Shown: positions 51,711 through 62,361, counted from the stretch's first letter. The stretch: 64,000 nucleotides of DNA from Streptomyces piniterrae (GCF_005048155.1 NZ_SUMB01000004.1:772924-836923); one strand, 5' to 3'. Numbers and translations are program-made. Notes: a model not told the origin generated them from the sequence alone.

Positions 51711-52397
51711 ATGGCACCGGATCCCTCCACACCACACCCATCGACACCACGCCCATCGACACCGGCGACACCACACTCGTCGACACCACACCTCTCGGCA
51801 CCACGCCCCGAGGGGAAGATCGCCGGGCTGCTGCTCGCCGCAGGTGGCGGGCGACGCCTGGGCGGGCGCCCCAAGGCGCTGCTCGACCACCGGGGACGCC
51901 CCTTGGTGGAGCACGCCGCACGCGCGCTACAGGACGGCGGCTGCGGCCCGGTACACATCGTGCTGGGCGCGGCCGCCGCTTCCGTGCGCGAGCGGGCCGA
52001 TCTCTCCTCGTACACCACATCCGAGAACCCCGACTGGGCGCAGGGCATGGGGTCGTCGCTCCGGGTGGGCCTCGCCGCGCTGGCCGGCTCGGGGGCGGAC
52101 GCGATCGTGGTGTCCCTGGTGGACCAGCCGGGCATCGGCGCAGCGGCGGTGGCGCGGGTGGTGGGCGCGTACGAGGGCCGCGCTTCGCTGGTGTCGGCGG
52201 CGTACGAGGGCCGGCGCGGCCATCCGGTGCTGTTCGGCGCCGACCGGTGGGCGGAGGTCGCGGCGACCGCGGAGGGCGACCGCGGTGCGCGCGCCTACCT
52301 GCGGCGGCACGAGGATGCCATCACGCTGGTGGAGTGCGCTGATGTGGCCGAGGCGTACGACATCGACACACCGGAGGACCTGCACCGGCTGGAGTGA
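51711..52397 (+). CDS. MobA-like nucleotidyltransferase (molybdenum cofactor cytidylyl/guanylyltransferase type)
   Basis: 228 residues. After a 30-residue Ser/Thr/Pro/His-rich leader made of 15-bp repeats, the NTP-transferase domain has AGLLLAAGGGRRLGGRPKALLDHRG and SLVDQPGIGAAAVARVV, GHPVLFG and DIDTPEDLHRLE. The VDQPG and GHPV motifs resemble MocA-type CTP:molybdopterin cytidylyltransferases, which mature xanthine dehydrogenase cofactors. In a purine cluster this fits; xanthine dehydrogenase itself is not in the window. Confidence 0.8.
   Translation: MAPDPSTPHPSTPRPSTPATPHSSTPHLSAPRPEGKIAGLLLAAGGGRRLGGRPKALLDHRGRPLVEHAARALQDGGCGPVHIVLGAAAASVRERADLSSYTTSENPDWAQGMGSSLRVGLAALAGSGADAIVVSLVDQPGIGAAAVARVVGAYEGRASLVSAAYEGRRGHPVLFGADRWAEVAATAEGDRGARAYLRRHEDAITLVECADVAEAYDIDTPEDLHRLE
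51723..51806. repeat. 15-bp repeat encoding the MobA-like N-terminal leader
   Basis: Units such as CCATCGACACCACGC (51738-51752) encode a Pro-Ser-Thr-Pro-His/Arg pattern; one unit is shortened to 9 bp. Confidence 0.7.
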
Positions 52398-52706
52398 CCG
52401 GGCGGCCGCATCGCGCACCGAGCCGCCCCATCACCGCCATAGCCGCCCCACCCCACCACCCATCACGTCACACTCCACGTGACCGCGATGGCACCGAGAG
52501 CCATTCGATCAAGGTTTCTGTCGACCATGAGAATCTCGACATCAACAAACCATTGAAGTTCCGCAATAAGGAAACTACTCTCCACTGGTCAGAAGCGCCC
52601 TGAACCCAAACGGCGCCCGCGACCGCACTTCGGAGCCGACGGCACCCCGTGCCGCCCGGGCGCCCCGGCGGCCGCCAGGCACCGCCGCTGAATGGAGTGA
52701 CACCTC
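52398..52706 (+). promoter_or_regulatory. aceB promoter region with three candidate operator sites
   Basis: ATCAACA-AAC-CATTGAA (52541-52557) overlaps a -35 TTGAAG (52553-52558), 17 bp from TACTCT (52576-52581). TTCCGCAATAAGGAA (52559-52573) fills the spacer, and CTCCACTGGTCAGAA (52580-52594), 21 bp on, covers the likely start site. The -10 to ATG distance leaves a leader of about 120 nt. Confidence 0.6.
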
Positions 52707-54338
<1,632 letters not shown>

Positions 54339-54371
54339 GGGAACCCCGCTGGTGGGCTGAGAAAACTCCTG

Positions 54372-54418
54372 AAGGGCCCGTACGCGCTGCCTGGTGGCGG
54401 GGCGTGCGGGCCTTTCGG
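54372..54418 (+). terminator. Terminator after aceB
   Basis: GAAGGGCCCGTACGC pairs with GCGTGCGGGCCTTTC (two mismatches), 34 bp after the stop. Before it, GCTGGTGGGCTGAG occurs twice (54327, 54348), the first copy containing the aceB stop. Confidence 0.65.
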
Positions 54419-54442
54419 CGTCTTCGCGGCAGGCACGTCACG

Positions 54443-54460
54443 CTACTATGTTTGTAGTAG
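54443..54460. promoter_or_regulatory. Operator-like inverted repeat before the TetR gene
   Basis: CTACTA-TGTTTG-TAGTAG, 72 bp upstream of the GTG. It overlaps a possible -10 (TACTAT), as expected for TetR autoregulation. Confidence 0.6.
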
Positions 54461-54532
54461 TCGGCGCCGTGCCATGCGCGCAGCGCCCGAGCGCCGTGAA
54501 CGGCGGCGAGCAGGACAGCAGGAGTGGATGGC

Positions 54533-55087
54533 GTGGCACGACGGCGGGACCAGGTTCTGGACGCGGCGGTCGAGGTGCTGGGGGCCGAGGGTTCCCGGCG
54601 GTTGACGTATCAGGCAGTGGACACCGCGGCGGGCGTTCCCAGCGGCACCACGTCCAACTACTTCCGCAACCGTGCGGCCCTGATCGACGGCATCGTGGAC
54701 CACCTCCAGGCCCTGGACCGGCGCGAATGGGAGGCGTTCGCGGCGGGTACGGACCCGGCCGACCAGGGGGAACTGGCGGACGCCATGGCCGCCTTCGTGC
54801 GGCAAGCGGTCGGTCCCGCGCGTGCCCGTACCGCCGCCCGCTTCGCGCTCTTCCTGGAGTCCTCGGCCCGCCCCGAACTGCGTGCGCCCCTCACGCGGGG
54901 GCGGGAGGCGGTGCTCGCCTGGAGTGCGGAGTGGGTACGCCGCTTCGGCTCCCGTGCCCCGGAGCGGCACGGCCGTATCCTGATCGACCATCTCGACGGT
55001 GTGGTACTGCATCAACTCGCCTTCCCCGACGAGGACTTCGACCCGGCGGGGGACATCGGTGCGTTGCTGAGCGGGCTGCTGGACTGA
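54533..55087 (+). CDS. TetR family transcriptional regulator
   Basis: 184 residues from GTG 54533, eight bases after AGGAG (ATG 54524 is too close). The HTH is RRDQVLDAAVEVLGAEGSRRLTYQAVDTAAGVPSGTTSNYFRNRAALIDGIV. The C-terminal ligand domain is about 120 residues and contains RARTAARFALFLESSARPELR. Its own promoter carries an 18-bp inverted repeat. The target beyond itself is unknown; no divergent gene is close. Confidence 0.88.
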   Translation: MARRRDQVLDAAVEVLGAEGSRRLTYQAVDTAAGVPSGTTSNYFRNRAALIDGIVDHLQALDRREWEAFAAGTDPADQGELADAMAAFVRQAVGPARARTAARFALFLESSARPELRAPLTRGREAVLAWSAEWVRRFGSRAPERHGRILIDHLDGVVLHQLAFPDEDFDPAGDIGALLSGLLD

Positions 55088-55211
55088 GTCGCGTCGGGAC
55101 CGACGAAGCTCGTGGGGCGAAGCCGATCGGGCGAGTCTCGTCGGCCAACACGTCCCGCGGGGACTCGCGTTGACAGTGGTTTGACGGGTATACGTCACAC
55201 CCCAAGTCTGG

Positions 55212-55226
55212 TAGGAAAGCTTCCTA
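55212..55226. promoter_or_regulatory. Candidate chitosanase operator
   Basis: TAGGAA-AGC-TTCCTA, about 47 bp upstream of the chitosanase ATG. Streptomyces chitosanase genes are repressed by the ROK regulator CsnR through a palindrome of this GGAAAG/TTCC type (from memory). Confidence 0.6.
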
Positions 55227-55272
55227 ACGATTGGGGAACCCCCCACGGCCCACTCCGGAACTGGAGGACTCC

Positions 55273-56151
55273 ATGCGCACCCGATCGATAGGCAGAGCCC
55301 TGCCCAAGACCGCCACCCGCATCGCCCTCGGCCTCGCCCTGCTCGCCGTGCCGGCCACCGCCGTCGCCACCTCGGCGGTCTCGGACGGTCACCACGCCCC
55401 GGCCGCCGCCCACTCCGCGCCCCCGCACGCCGCACGGGCCGCGGCCGGACTCGACGACCCGGCGAAGAAGGAAATCGCCATGCAGTTGGTGTCGAGTGCG
55501 GAGAACTCCTCACTGGACTGGAAGGCCCAGTACAAGTACATCGAGGACATCGGCGACGGCCGCGGCTACACCGGCGGCATCATCGGCTTCTGTTCAGGTA
55601 CGCACGACATGCTGGAGCTCGTGGAGCTGTACACCCAGCGCAAGCCGGACAACGTGCTGGCCAAGTACCTGCCCGCGCTGCGCGAAGTCGACGGCACCGA
55701 CTCGCACGAGGGGCTGGACCCGGACTACACCGAGGACTGGGCGAAGGCCGCCCAGGACAGCGAGTTCCGGAAGGCGCAGAACGACGAGCGGGACCGGGTC
55801 TACTTCAACCCCGCGGTCAAGCAGGGCAAGGCCGACGGGATCGGTGTACTGGGCCAGTTCGCGTACTACGACGCGATCGTGATGCACGGGGACGGCGACG
55901 ACGCGACCAGCTTCTCCGGCATCCGCAAGCGCGCGCTCGCCAAGGCGAAGCCGCCGGCCCAGGGCGGCGACGAGAAGAAGTATCTCCACGCCTTCCTCGA
56001 CGCCCGGGTGTGGGCGATGCAGCAGGAGGAGGCGCACAGCGACACCAGCCGGGTGGACACCGCGCAGCGGGTGTTCCTGGAGGACGGGAACCTCGATCTG
56101 CACACGCCGTTGGACTGGAAGGTGTACGGGGAGAGCTTCCACATCGATTGA
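55273..56151 (+). CDS. csn: Secreted chitosanase (GH46)
   Basis: 292 residues from the ATG with GGAGGA upstream. A Tat-like n-region (RTRSIGRALPKTATR) and hydrophobic core (IALGLALLAVPATAVA) precede a His/Ala-rich spacer. The mature enzyme follows the Streptomyces GH46 pattern: KEIAMQLVSSAENSSLDW with the catalytic Glu in SAENSS, EDIGDGRGYTGGIIGF with the catalytic Asp, AQNDERDRVYFNPAVKQ and DTSRVDTAQRVFL. It hydrolyses chitosan outside the cell. It has its own operator and terminator, so it is an independent unit. Confidence 0.95.
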   Translation: MRTRSIGRALPKTATRIALGLALLAVPATAVATSAVSDGHHAPAAAHSAPPHAARAAAGLDDPAKKEIAMQLVSSAENSSLDWKAQYKYIEDIGDGRGYTGGIIGFCSGTHDMLELVELYTQRKPDNVLAKYLPALREVDGTDSHEGLDPDYTEDWAKAAQDSEFRKAQNDERDRVYFNPAVKQGKADGIGVLGQFAYYDAIVMHGDGDDATSFSGIRKRALAKAKPPAQGGDEKKYLHAFLDARVWAMQQEEAHSDTSRVDTAQRVFLEDGNLDLHTPLDWKVYGESFHID

Positions 56152-56180
56152 GGGCAGCGCGACCGAGCGCACCACCACAC

Positions 56181-56209
56181 CCGCCCACCCCCCGAAGGGG
56201 GGTGGGCGG
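56181..56209 (+). terminator. Terminator after chitosanase
   Basis: Perfect 13-bp stem (CCGCCCACCCCCC) with loop GAA, 29 bp after the stop. A 19-bp direct repeat (starting GGTGGGCGGCGGGGAAAAA) follows at about 56201 and 56233. Confidence 0.8.
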
Positions 56210-56274
56210 CGGGGAAAAACAAAAGAGGTGCGGGTGGGCGGCGGGGAAAAAGCCAGGGGAGCGTACGGATCCGG

Positions 56275-57801
56275 TCAGTGCGCCGGTGACGACGCGTGCT
56301 CGCCCTCGTCGTCCACCTTGCCGCGATCAGGCTGCCGCGGGATCTCCGGCGCGGCCCCGGACGCTTCGGAGTCGACGCCCTCCGCCACCTCGGGGGCGAC
56401 GCTCTCGGCACCCGCGGGCTCGGCGCCTTCAGCCCCTTGAACCCCTTCACCCGCTTCACCCGCGCCCGTCCCACCGAAGTGGTTGAACGCCAGGTTGAGG
56501 ACGATCGCGACCAGGCAGCCGGTGCTGATGCCGGAGTCCAGGACGACCAGCATGTCCTTGGGGAAGTTGTGGTAGAACTCCGGCGCCGCGATCGGGATCA
56601 GGCCGATGCCCACGGCCGCCGCGACGATCAGCGCGTTCTCGCCCTTCTCCATCGCCGCGGAGGCGAGCGTCTGGATGCCGCTGGCGGCCACCGAACCGAA
56701 GAGCACGATGCCCGCGCCGCCCAGGACCGGCAGCGGGACCAGCGAGATGACCGACGCGGCTATCGGGCACAGGCCCAGCACGATCAGGATCGCGCCGCTG
56801 GTCGCCACGACATAGCGGCTGCGCACCTTGGTCATCGCGACCAGACCGATGTTCTGCGCGAAGGCGCTGTTGGCGAAGCCGTTGAACAGCGGGCTGATCG
56901 CCGATCCGAGGGTGTCGGCGCGCAGTCCGCCCTCGATGGTGCGCTCGTCCGCCGGACGGTCGACGATCTTGCCGAGGGCGAGCATGTCGGCCGTCGACTC
57001 GGTCATACAGACCAGCATCACGATGCACATCGAGACGATCGCGGCGATGTTGAACTGCGGGGCACCGAAGTGGAACGGCGTCGGGAAGCCGATGAGGTCC
57101 GCGTTGGTGAGGGCGGAGAAGTTGGTGATGCCCACCGGTATCGCGATCAGCGTGCCGGCCACCAGGCCGAGCAGGATGGCGATCTGCTGGAGGAAGCCAC
57201 GCAGCACCCGGCGCAGCACCAGCACGATGACGAGGGTCAGCGCGGCCATCCCGATGTTCGTCAACGAGCCGTAGTCCGGGGCCTGTTGATTGCCTCCCTG
57301 GGACCAGTTGAAGGCCACGGGGAGGAGGGAGACACCGATCAGGGTGATGACGGTGCCGGTGACGACCGGCGGGAAGAAGCGTACGAGTTTGGAGAAGTAG
57401 GGGGCGAGGACGAAGCCCAGTACGCCGGCGACGATCACCGCGCCGAAGATGATGGGCAACGCGTTCTCGGGGCTTTCGGCCTTGCCGATGGCGATCATCG
57501 GGGTGACGCCGGCGAAGGAGACGCCGTTGACGAACGGCAGCTTGGCGCCGACCTTCCAGAAGCCGAGGGTCTGGAGGAGGGTGGCGATGCCGGCGGTGAA
57601 GAGGCTGGCGCCCATGAGGAACGCGGTTTCGGTGGGGCTCAGGCCGCAGGCCGGCCCCACGATCATCGGCGGGGCCACCACGCCCGCGTACATCGCGGCC
57701 ACGTGCTGGAGGCCGCTGGTGAACATCTTGACGGGCGGGAGGGTCTCGTCGACCGGGTGCTTCCGGTCTTCCTTCGGCTGGTGCCCGGGAGTTGCGGCCA
57801 C
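56275..57801 (-). CDS. NCS2 family purine (xanthine/urate) permease
   Basis: 508 residues from GTG 57801 (AGGAGG six bases upstream). About 12-14 hydrophobic segments. NCS2 hallmarks are QHVAAMYAGVVAPPMIVG, NGVSFAGVTPMIAIG, TESTADMLALGKI and the signature SAFAQNIGLVAMTKVRSRYV. It imports xanthine, urate or a similar purine with protons. The C-terminal 60 residues are acidic and Ala-rich (AEGAEPAGAESVAPEVAEG), unlike the other copy. It lies at the end of the minus-strand purine run. Confidence 0.9.
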   Translation of the reverse strand: MAATPGHQPKEDRKHPVDETLPPVKMFTSGLQHVAAMYAGVVAPPMIVGPACGLSPTETAFLMGASLFTAGIATLLQTLGFWKVGAKLPFVNGVSFAGVTPMIAIGKAESPENALPIIFGAVIVAGVLGFVLAPYFSKLVRFFPPVVTGTVITLIGVSLLPVAFNWSQGGNQQAPDYGSLTNIGMAALTLVIVLVLRRVLRGFLQQIAILLGLVAGTLIAIPVGITNFSALTNADLIGFPTPFHFGAPQFNIAAIVSMCIVMLVCMTESTADMLALGKIVDRPADERTIEGGLRADTLGSAISPLFNGFANSAFAQNIGLVAMTKVRSRYVVATSGAILIVLGLCPIAASVISLVPLPVLGGAGIVLFGSVAASGIQTLASAAMEKGENALIVAAAVGIGLIPIAAPEFYHNFPKDMLVVLDSGISTGCLVAIVLNLAFNHFGGTGAGEAGEGVQGAEGAEPAGAESVAPEVAEGVDSEASGAAPEIPRQPDRGKVDDEGEHASSPAH

Positions 57802-58086
57802 TGCGGGCCTCCTGTCGATTTCTGCGCCGTCGGAAGAACGGTGCGAGGCTGTCACGGAGGGCGTGCGATGTGGTGCTCTGGTGCGGTAGCCGCGCTGGTG
57901 GGCGGTGCCGTGGTGGGGGCCGCGCTTGTGGCGCGAGACGGCCGTGGAGCGGTTGACCGGCCCGGGGGTACGAGGTGGAACCGCGCACCCCCGGGGTCCG
58001 GCGCTTGTGGATCCCGCTCGGATCCACAAGCTCAGCCGGGAGCCGTCCCTCCCGGCCGAGTCGGTGGAGTAACGCCATGGAGGGGG
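57802..58086. other. Spacer between permease and deaminase genes
   Basis: 285 bp with no gene. A GC-rich hairpin may form near 57965-58050 (CCCCCGGG segments, and GGATCC on both sides of CCGCTC at 58012-58028). A separate promoter for the permease is possible. Confidence 0.35.
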
Positions 58087-59487
58087 TCAGCCCTCGCCGG
58101 CGATACGCGCCAGACGCTGCGCCTCGGCCCGCGCGGTGCGGGCGATGGCGTCCTCGTCGACGTTGGTCAGGTGGTTGTCCTCGACGACGGGCTTGCCGTT
58201 GACCAGGGACAGGGTGACGGGGGCGGCCGCGCCGAAGACGAGCGCGGTGACCGGGTCGGCGATGGAGGAGTGGGCCAGGGTGTCCAGCTTCCACAGGACC
58301 AGGTCGGCGAGCTTGCCGGCCTCCAGGGAGCCGATCTCGTCGGTACGGCCGAGGACCTGGGCGCCGCCGTAGGTGCCCAGGCGCAGCGCCTTGCGGGCGT
58401 TGAGCGCCGCTTCGCGGTGCGCACCGAGGCGGTTGATGAGCAGCGCGTTGCGCAGTTCGGTGTGGAGTTCGCCGGACTCGTTGGAGGCGGTGCCGTCCAC
58501 GCCGAGGCCGACCGGGACGCCGGCCGCGAGCATGTCGGGGACGCGGGCGATGCCGGCGGCGAGGCGGGCGTTGGAGGAGGGGCAGTGGGCCACGCCGGTC
58601 TTCGTACGGGCGAAGGCGGCGATGTCGGAGTCGTTCATGTGGACGCAGTGCGCCATCCACACGTCGTCACCGAGCCAGCCGGTGGACTCGAAGTAGTCGG
58701 TCGGGCCCATGCCGAACAGCTCGTGGCAGAACTTCTCCTCCTCCACGGTCTCCGAGCCGTGGGTGTGCATCCGCACGCCCTTACGGCGGGCGAGCTTGGC
58801 GCCCTCCTTGAGGAGTTCGGTGGAGATGGAGAACGGCGAACAGGGCGCGGCGGCGATGTGCACCATCGAGCCGAAGGAGGCGTCGTGGTACTTGTCGATG
58901 GCCTCCTCGGTGCCCAGCAGGGCGCCCTCGGTGGTCTCGACGGCGAAGTCCGGGGGCAGACCGCCGTCCTTCTCGCTGCGGTCCATGGAGCCGCGGGCGA
59001 GGGTGATACGGGCACCGATCTCGGCGGCCGCGGCCAGCTCCGCGCCGACCAGGTCGCCGGAGCCGTGCGGGAAGACGTAGTGGTGGTCGGAGGCGGTGGT
59101 GACGCCGCCCTTGACCATCATGCCGAGCGAGCCCTGGGTGGCGGCGGCGAGCATCGGGGCGTCGATGCGTGCCCAGGTCGGGTAGAGCGCGACCAGCCAG
59201 TTGAACAGGTTGTGGTCGGTGGCCAGGCCCCGGGTGATCCACTGGTAGAAGTGGTGGTGAGTGTTGATCAGGCCGGGGGTGACCAGGTGTCCGGTGCCGT
59301 CGACGCGGCGGACGACGTTCGCCAGGCCCTCGGGGGCCGGGCCCGCGCCGACCGACTCGATGACGTTCCCGGCGACGACGATATGGCCGGTGGCGTATTC
59401 GGTGTCGTTGGCGTCGACGGTCGCAATGGCACAGTTCTCGATGACGATGCGCTCGATCGCGCTGTCAGGGGATGCCGATGCAGCCAT
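58087..59487 (-). CDS. 8-oxoguanine/guanine deaminase (amidohydrolase)
   Basis: 466 residues of the amidohydrolase superfamily. Metal and catalytic residues: LINTHHHFYQ (HxH, near 75), VRMHTHGSETVEEEKF, WMAHCVHMND and GVDGTASNESGELHTELR. This is the ATZ/TRZ-like deaminase branch that includes 8-oxoguanine deaminase. In this context it deaminates guanine or 8-oxoguanine to xanthine or urate, feeding the uricase branch. GGAAAG precedes the ATG. It sits between two purine permeases. Confidence 0.88.
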   Translation of the reverse strand: MAASASPDSAIERIVIENCAIATVDANDTEYATGHIVVAGNVIESVGAGPAPEGLANVVRRVDGTGHLVTPGLINTHHHFYQWITRGLATDHNLFNWLVALYPTWARIDAPMLAAATQGSLGMMVKGGVTTASDHHYVFPHGSGDLVGAELAAAAEIGARITLARGSMDRSEKDGGLPPDFAVETTEGALLGTEEAIDKYHDASFGSMVHIAAAPCSPFSISTELLKEGAKLARRKGVRMHTHGSETVEEEKFCHELFGMGPTDYFESTGWLGDDVWMAHCVHMNDSDIAAFARTKTGVAHCPSSNARLAAGIARVPDMLAAGVPVGLGVDGTASNESGELHTELRNALLINRLGAHREAALNARKALRLGTYGGAQVLGRTDEIGSLEAGKLADLVLWKLDTLAHSSIADPVTALVFGAAAPVTLSLVNGKPVVEDNHLTNVDEDAIARTARAEAQRLARIAGEG

Positions 59488-59532
59488 GGTGCTTTCCTTC
59501 CTTCGGTACTGGCGGTTGGGCACGGCATGGCC

Positions 59533-60936
59533 CTACGTGATTTGAGTGCCGGAGCCGGGCGAGGCGGCTGACAGTACCGCCGCCCGTGGTGCGCTCCGGG
59601 TGCCGAGATGGTGGAAGAACAGGTTGAGCAGGACCGCGGTCAGGGCTCCGGCGCTGATCCCGGAGCCGAGCACGGTCTGTGCCCAGGCGGGGAAGTCGGC
59701 GTAGAACGTCGGCGCGGCGAGCGGGATGATGCCGGCGCCGAGCGCCACGGCCACCAGGACGATGTTCGAGCTGTCGTCGAGACCGGCCGCGGAGAGCGTT
59801 CGGATTCCGCTGACCGCGATGGAGCCGAACAGGACGATGCCCGCGCCGCCGAGCACCGGCATCGGCACGAGGGAGACCACGGCGCCCAGGACGGGGAAGG
59901 CGCCGAGGATCAGGAGCGCGCCGCCCGCCGCGGCCACGACATAGCGGCTGCGGACCTTGGTCAGCGAGACCACGCCGACGTTCTGTGCGAAGGCGCTGGT
60001 GGGGAAACCGCCGAGGACCGGTCCCAGGAGGGTGGCGATGCCGTCGGTGCGCAGTCCACGGGTGAGGGTGGCGCCGGTGGTCGGGCGGTCGCAGATCTCG
60101 CCGAGGGCGAGCATGCCGGCCGACGACTCCGTCATCAGGACGAGCATCACGATGCACAGCGAGAGGATCGCGGCGGGCTGGAACTCGGGGGCGCCGAAGG
60201 AGAACGGGGTGGGCAGCGCGGCGACCGGCGCCGAGCGCAGCCCGTCGAAGCTGGCCATCCCGAAGGGCAGCGCGGCCAGGGTGCCGATGACGAGGCCGAG
60301 GAGCAGGGCGATCTGCTTGACGAAGCCCTTGGTGAAGCGCTGGATGAGCAGGATCACCACGAGGGTGAAAGCGGCGAGCGCCAGGTACTTCATGGCGCCG
60401 AAGTCGGCGGCGTGCTTGTCGCCGCCCTGTGCCCAGCCGACCGGCACGGGCATCAGGGTGACCCCGATGAGGGTGATGACGACGCCGGTGACCAGCGGCG
60501 GGAAGAACCGGAGCAGTTTCCCGAAGAACGGGCCGACGGCGAGGCAGAAGGCGCCGGCGACCATCACCGCCCCGTAGATGGCGGGCAGTTGGTGGCCCTT
60601 GGCGGTGGTCTCGGCGATGGCGAGCATCGGGGTGATGCCGGCGGAGCTGGCGGCGTTGACGAACGGCAGCCGGTTGCCGGCGAGTTTGCGGACGCCGAGC
60701 GTCTGCAGCAGCGTGGCGAGCCCGGCGATGAGCAGGCTCGCGGCGATCAGCCGGGTCCTGCCCGCGGCGTCCAGGCCGACGGCCTGGCCGATGATGAGCG
60801 GAGGGGTGACGACACCGGCGTACATCGCGGCGATGTGCTGGAGCGCGGCGGGGACCAGCCGCTTGGCCGCCGGCTTCTCGTCCACCGGGTGGACCGGCGG
60901 CACGGGGTGGTGCTCGAGGTGCGAATGCTGTGCCAT
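59533..60936 (-). CDS. NCS2 family purine permease (second copy)
   Basis: 467 residues, about 12-14 hydrophobic segments, paralogous to the 56275-57801 gene. It has ALQHIAAMYAGVVTPPLIIG, NAASSAGITPMLAI, TESSAGMLALGEI and SAFAQNVGVVSLTKVRSRYV. It likely differs in substrate (xanthine versus urate). A His-rich N-terminus (HSHLEHHPVPPVHPV) is distinctive. It lies 80 bp after the uricase gene and 45 bp before the deaminase start, in the same run. Confidence 0.9.
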   Translation of the reverse strand: MAQHSHLEHHPVPPVHPVDEKPAAKRLVPAALQHIAAMYAGVVTPPLIIGQAVGLDAAGRTRLIAASLLIAGLATLLQTLGVRKLAGNRLPFVNAASSAGITPMLAIAETTAKGHQLPAIYGAVMVAGAFCLAVGPFFGKLLRFFPPLVTGVVITLIGVTLMPVPVGWAQGGDKHAADFGAMKYLALAAFTLVVILLIQRFTKGFVKQIALLLGLVIGTLAALPFGMASFDGLRSAPVAALPTPFSFGAPEFQPAAILSLCIVMLVLMTESSAGMLALGEICDRPTTGATLTRGLRTDGIATLLGPVLGGFPTSAFAQNVGVVSLTKVRSRYVVAAAGGALLILGAFPVLGAVVSLVPMPVLGGAGIVLFGSIAVSGIRTLSAAGLDDSSNIVLVAVALGAGIIPLAAPTFYADFPAWAQTVLGSGISAGALTAVLLNLFFHHLGTRSAPRAAVLSAASPGSGTQIT

Positions 60937-61016
60937 GGGTCGTTCCCCTCAGGATTCGCGCCCCTCCCCGCTTGGGGTGGGGAGGGGACGCGAGGCACTT
61001 CGCGGCGTCTCAGCCG

Positions 61017-61940
61017 TCAGAGGTTGGACAGATCCACCGGGATCCGGGCTTCGACACCGTCGCGCAGAACAGTGGCTTCGATCAGGCCGTACGGGCGGTC
61101 CGCCGCGTAGTAGACCTCGTTGTCGTTCTTGAGCCCGAACGGCTCCAGGTCCACGAGGAAGTGGTGCTTGTTCGGGAGCGAGAACCGCACCTCGTCGATC
61201 TCGGAGCGGTTGTTGATGATCCGCGAACCCATTTGGTACAGGGTCTGCTGGAGCGAGAGGCTGTAGGTCTCCGCGAAGGCGTGCAGCATGTGCTTCTTGA
61301 CCTGCTCGTACGAACGCTCCCAGTTGGGCATCCGCTGTGCGTCGTCGGTCCAGTTGAACCGCCAGCGGCCGGATACCTCGGTGGCGAGGATGCGGTCGTA
61401 CGCCTCCTTCAGCGTCGTGTACTTGTCCTTGATGTAGCCCCAGAACTCCGAGTTGGTGGAGTTCATCACCACGAGGTCCTTCAGACCGGAGATGACCTGC
61501 CACTTCTCACCGTCGTAGGTGATCTCGGTGAGCCGGGTCTCCTGGCCCTTGCGGACGAAGGAGTGCTTGACCTCGTCCGAGCCGATGAAGCGGGAGTTGC
61601 CGTCGGAGGTGGCTATCCGGTCCCAGGCGTATTCCTCTATGCGGATACGGGCCCGCTTGATCGGCTCCTGGCTGGTCACGAAGTGCCGGGCCAGGTGGAT
61701 GCCGAACTGCTCGGCCGACTCGATCCCGTACTCCTTGGCGAAGGCGTACACGGTGTTCTTGGTCGTGTCGGTGGGCAGGCAGTGGGCGTTGGAGCCGGAG
61801 AGGTGGACCTCTTCCAGGTCGCCGGAGAGCGCGACCGAGACGTTCAGGTCCTTTATGTGGTGGGTGTCGCCATCGCGAGTGATCTTGACGACGCGGTTTT
61901 CCGCTTTGCCGTACTGGTTCTGGCCGAGAATCGTGGGCAT
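61017..61940 (-). CDS. pucL: Urate oxidase (uricase)
   Basis: 307 residues, two tandem T-fold domains. Hallmarks are YGKAENRVVKITRDGD, the Thr of DTTKNTVYAFAKEYGI (catalytic Lys/Thr pair with the early Lys), FVTSQEPIKRARIRIEEYAW, STNSEFWGYIKDKYTTL and NKHHFLVDLEPFGLKN. It oxidises urate to 5-hydroxyisourate with O2, without cofactor. It lies 7 bp downstream of the HIU hydrolase gene, so consecutive steps are co-transcribed. Confidence 0.97.
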   Translation of the reverse strand: MPTILGQNQYGKAENRVVKITRDGDTHHIKDLNVSVALSGDLEEVHLSGSNAHCLPTDTTKNTVYAFAKEYGIESAEQFGIHLARHFVTSQEPIKRARIRIEEYAWDRIATSDGNSRFIGSDEVKHSFVRKGQETRLTEITYDGEKWQVISGLKDLVVMNSTNSEFWGYIKDKYTTLKEAYDRILATEVSGRWRFNWTDDAQRMPNWERSYEQVKKHMLHAFAETYSLSLQQTLYQMGSRIINNRSEIDEVRFSLPNKHHFLVDLEPFGLKNDNEVYYAADRPYGLIEATVLRDGVEARIPVDLSNL

Positions 61941-61947
61941 GTCGGTG

Positions 61948-62361
61948 CTAGCTCCCTCGGTATACGGAGTAGCCGAACGGGTTGAGCAGCAGCGGTACGT
62001 GGTAGTGCTCGCCCGGCTTGACGGCAAAGGTGATTGCCACCTCCGGGAAGAAGGCTCCGCTGTCCCTTACGCGGGGGGCGTCCTGCTGTTCCTCGGCTTG
62101 CTTGTTGGTGCTGGGCTCTTTTGAACAGAAGTACGCTTCGACCTCGAAGTCGAGGCGTACGTGGGTGGTGCCTTCCGGCAGGGCCGGCAGGTCCTTGCAG
62201 CGCCCGTCCGCGTCGGTCTTGGACGCGCCGTGGGCGGTCCAGTCGGCGTCGCTGCCGGAGCGCACCGAGAGCGTGAGGGCGACGCCCTCTGCGGGGCGGC
62301 CCACGCTGGTGTCCAGGATGTGCGTGGACACCGACGTCGATGCAGCCGTCTCGCTGCTCAT
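61948..62361 (-). CDS. uraH: 5-hydroxyisourate hydrolase (transthyretin-like)
   Basis: 137 residues. VSTHILDTSVGRPAEGVALTL holds the N-terminal active-site His. The C-terminal tetrapeptide is YRGS and HYHVPLLLNPFGYSVYRG matches the family. It converts 5-hydroxyisourate to OHCU. An insert (SKEPSTNKQAEEQQDAPR) of about 20 residues lies in the middle, longer than in many homologues. ATGA overlap with the OHCU decarboxylase gene. Confidence 0.95.
   Translation of the reverse strand: MSSETAASTSVSTHILDTSVGRPAEGVALTLSVRSGSDADWTAHGASKTDADGRCKDLPALPEGTTHVRLDFEVEAYFCSKEPSTNKQAEEQQDAPRVRDSGAFFPEVAITFAVKPGEHYHVPLLLNPFGYSVYRGS

Noticed and set aside
29362..51806. Tandem repeats as CRISPR arrays
   Set aside because: Units are 9-18 bp, contiguous and degenerate, with no unique spacers, and there are no cas genes.
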